Assembly: GCA_900770055.1 (NCBI GenBank)
Contig: CAAGJD010000086.1
Span: 1 to 16,035, forward strand
Direction of reading: 5' to 3'
Source of the DNA: Acholeplasmatales bacterium
GTDB lineage: Bacteria > Bacillota_I > Bacilli_A > Acholeplasmatales > Anaeroplasmataceae
Length of the DNA stretch: 16,035 nucleotides
The position numbers and the translations under genes are program-made. Of this stretch, positions 15,051 to 16,035 are shown piece by piece. A model generated the notes under the pieces. The model had not been told where the DNA came from, searched no databases, and worked only from the letters and a program-made list of their open reading frames with translations. Every line of letters starts with the position of its first letter. Position 1 is the stretch's first letter.

Positions 15051-15425
15051 GTGGATGAGTTTGCAAAATTAATTAAAGAAAATTGGCTATTATTACTTAT
15101 TATTGGAATAGTTTTGATTGCTTTAATAATATTTTTAATTGCTTTTATTGTTTTGAAAAAGAAAAAAAATAAAAAACTAAGAATTGTTATTGATGAAGCA
15201 TTTATTTCATCACTAATAGACTTATATGGCGGTGCTACTAACATTAATGAGGTTAATGTTGAAAACGGAAGATTAAAAATAGCTGTTAATGATTTAGATA
15301 TTGTAGATTTAAATGGCATTAAGGGTATTGCTGAAAGTGGTGTTTTTGTTACAGGAAATATAATAAAAACTCTTTATAAGCAGGATTCTCTTACAATAAA
15401 AAAAGCATTAGATAAAAAAATATAG
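15051..15425 (+). CDS. Membrane-anchored EIIB-like protein lacking the phosphocysteine
   Basis: This is a 124-residue protein with one N-terminal transmembrane segment (about 12-35), a Lys-rich cytoplasmic stretch (36-43), and a domain of glucose-family PTS EIIB type (about 46-122). In the family pattern the phosphorylated Cys is followed by xTRLR; here the aligned segment is VENGRLKIAV with Glu71 at the Cys position. The protein contains no cysteine at all, so it cannot carry out the normal phosphotransfer. GTG is the start: AGGTGAT (15041-15047) is close, and the overlapping ATG frames stop quickly. ptsH (HPr) begins 12 bp downstream with no terminator. Small membrane-linked EIIB-like proteins also occur in mycoplasmas. 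A regulatory or docking role is inferred. Confidence 0.8.
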   Translation: MDEFAKLIKENWLLLLIIGIVLIALIIFLIAFIVLKKKKNKKLRIVIDEAFISSLIDLYGGATNINEVNVENGRLKIAVNDLDIVDLNGIKGIAESGVFVTGNIIKTLYKQDSLTIKKALDKKI

Positions 15426-15437
15426 GGGTGGCATATT

Positions 15438-15710
15438 ATGGTTAAACGTACTTTTAGAATTACTAATGAAAATGGTATTCATGCAAGACCAGCAACTACA
15501 CTTGTTAATGAAGCTGTAAAGTATGATAGTGATGTAAAGCTTACAGCATTCAAAAAGACAGTTGATTTCAAATCAATTATGGGAGTTATGTCTTTAGGTA
15601 TCTATAGTGGTACAACAATTGAAATTAAGGCAGAGGGACCAGATGAGGATAAAGCAGCCGCTGGATTAGCTATGATTATTTGTGAACTTGGCTTAGGTGT
15701 TGAAATATAA
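15438..15710 (+). CDS. ptsH: Phosphocarrier protein HPr
   Basis: HPr carries phosphate from enzyme I to the sugar-specific EII proteins of the PTS. The 90-residue product has the active-site His15 in NGIHARPAT and the regulatory Ser46 in VDFKSIMGV. Both HPr-kinase control by Ser46 phosphorylation and catabolite control through CcpA are therefore possible, as in other Bacillota. GGGGTGG at 15425-15431 is the binding site. Unlike the Bacillus order, ptsI does not follow; a dipeptidase gene does. It shares its promoter with the EIIB-like gene upstream. Identification is secure. Confidence 0.97.
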   Translation: MVKRTFRITNENGIHARPATTLVNEAVKYDSDVKLTAFKKTVDFKSIMGVMSLGIYSGTTIEIKAEGPDEDKAAAGLAMIICELGLGVEI

Positions 15711-15718
15711 GATTTAAA

Positions 15719-15748
15719 TTGACAAAATAAATTGCTAGCCGATTTATT
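15719..15748 (+). promoter_or_regulatory. Possible promoter of the M20 peptidase gene
   Basis: A perfect -35 box TTGACA lies at 15719-15724, with a weak -10 match TTTATT at 15743-15748 (18-bp spacer). The element sits inside the ptsH terminator, so promoter and terminator share sequence. The -10 is poor, so the call is tentative. Confidence 0.35.
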
Positions 15749-15760
15749 TTGTTTTGTTTT
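15722..15760 (+). terminator. Intrinsic terminator after ptsH
   Basis: ACAAAATAAAT (15722-15732) pairs perfectly over 11 bp with ATTTATTTTGT (15742-15752) around a 9-nt loop, followed by TTTGTTTT. The stem is AT-rich, so efficiency may be moderate. Confidence 0.75.
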
Positions 15761-15771
15761 ATGGAGGCAAT

Positions 15772-16035
15772 ATGGTAGATTTTAAGTCAATTTACCCTAA
15801 ATATAAAGAAGAGGGTATAAAAATATTAGAAAAATTAATAGCATTTGAAAGTATTTTAGATAAATATGAACCAAATAGTGACGCACCATTTGGAATTGAA
15901 AATAAAAAGGCCTTAGAATATTTTTTAGAATTAGGAAATAAGGCTGGCTTTATTACTAAAAATGTCGATAATTATGCTGGACACCTTGAATATGGTGAGG
16001 GTGAAGAAATATTAGGTATTTTAGGACATTTAGAT
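15772..16035 (+). CDS. M20 family dipeptidase, PepV-like (5' part, runs off window)
   Basis: Only the first 88 codons are present and the frame is open to the window edge. The segment YAGHLEYGEGEE followed by ILGILGHLD matches the start of the metal site of M20 dipeptidases such as PepV, where the His of GHLD (residue 86) binds zinc. PepV enzymes cleave Xaa-His and other dipeptides in the cytoplasm. TGGAGGC (15762-15767) before the ATG is the binding site. It follows the ptsH terminator and may have its own promoter. The catalytic half is outside the window, so the exact subfamily is not certain. Confidence 0.85.
   Translation, partial: MVDFKSIYPKYKEEGIKILEKLIAFESILDKYEPNSDAPFGIENKKALEYFLELGNKAGFITKNVDNYAGHLEYGEGEEILGILGHLD

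Noticed and set aside
15047..15319. Open frame of 90 codons on the - strand inside the EIIB-like gene.
   Set aside because: It is antisense to a gene with a clear promoter, binding site and domain; the product resembles no protein I know.
1..16035. CRISPR array, insertion sequence, tRNA or rRNA genes.
   Set aside because: No regularly spaced repeats, transposase-like frame, terminal inverted repeats, or tRNA/rRNA-like sequence was seen on reading the window.

Overview
The window is AT-rich chromosomal DNA from a low-GC Bacillota-type bacterium. Ribosome binding sites are strong AGGAGG-type sites, Lys/Asn/Ile codons are A/T-biased, and the division and wall genes are reduced. Gene content (murG, murB and ftsZ kept together; ruvAB-queA-tgt; HPr; a CotY/CotZ-like coat protein; a SafA-like LysM protein) suggests a walled, possibly spore-forming member of the Bacilli near the Erysipelotrichia/Acholeplasma/RF39 branch. 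That placement is inference. All 13 Trp codons I located in the called genes are TGG, so TGA is not read as Trp. No complete gene here stops at TGA: 13 use TAA and 3 use TAG.

Left part (1-5590, + strand): efp (elongation factor P) and a CNNM/CorC-type CBS membrane protein form a probable operon that ends at a good terminator. A 392-bp gene-poor leader follows, with a candidate promoter and two hairpins, the second terminator-like. It leads into murG and murB (zero-gap pair, peptidoglycan precursor synthesis). ftsZ then has its own near-consensus promoter and a strong terminator. The usual dcw neighbours divIB and ftsA are not present between murB and ftsZ.

Centre (5592-9140): a single 3.4-kb gene on the - strand encodes a 1139-residue, nearly all-helical coiled-coil protein that I cannot assign to a family. 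It converges on ftsZ with back-to-back terminators. It diverges from a small SAM methyltransferase gene through two near-consensus promoters whose -10 boxes overlap.

Right part (9144-16035): the methyltransferase gene is followed by a short SafA-like LysM gene and a terminator. A new promoter then drives ruvA-ruvB-queA-ppiB-tgt, joined by very short gaps or 1-nt overlaps (Holliday-junction branch migration plus queuosine tRNA modification). A 28-bp perfect palindrome separates tgt from a convergent CotY/CotZ-like spore coat gene. Divergent from that, a near-consensus promoter drives a membrane-anchored EIIB-like protein that has lost its phosphocysteine, then ptsH (HPr). A terminator follows, and then the 5' end of a PepV-like M20 dipeptidase gene that runs off the window.

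The most unusual items are the giant coiled-coil gene beside ftsZ, the cysteine-free EIIB-like protein next to HPr, the two spore-coat-like genes flanking ruvAB-queA-ppiB-tgt, and the structured murG leader.
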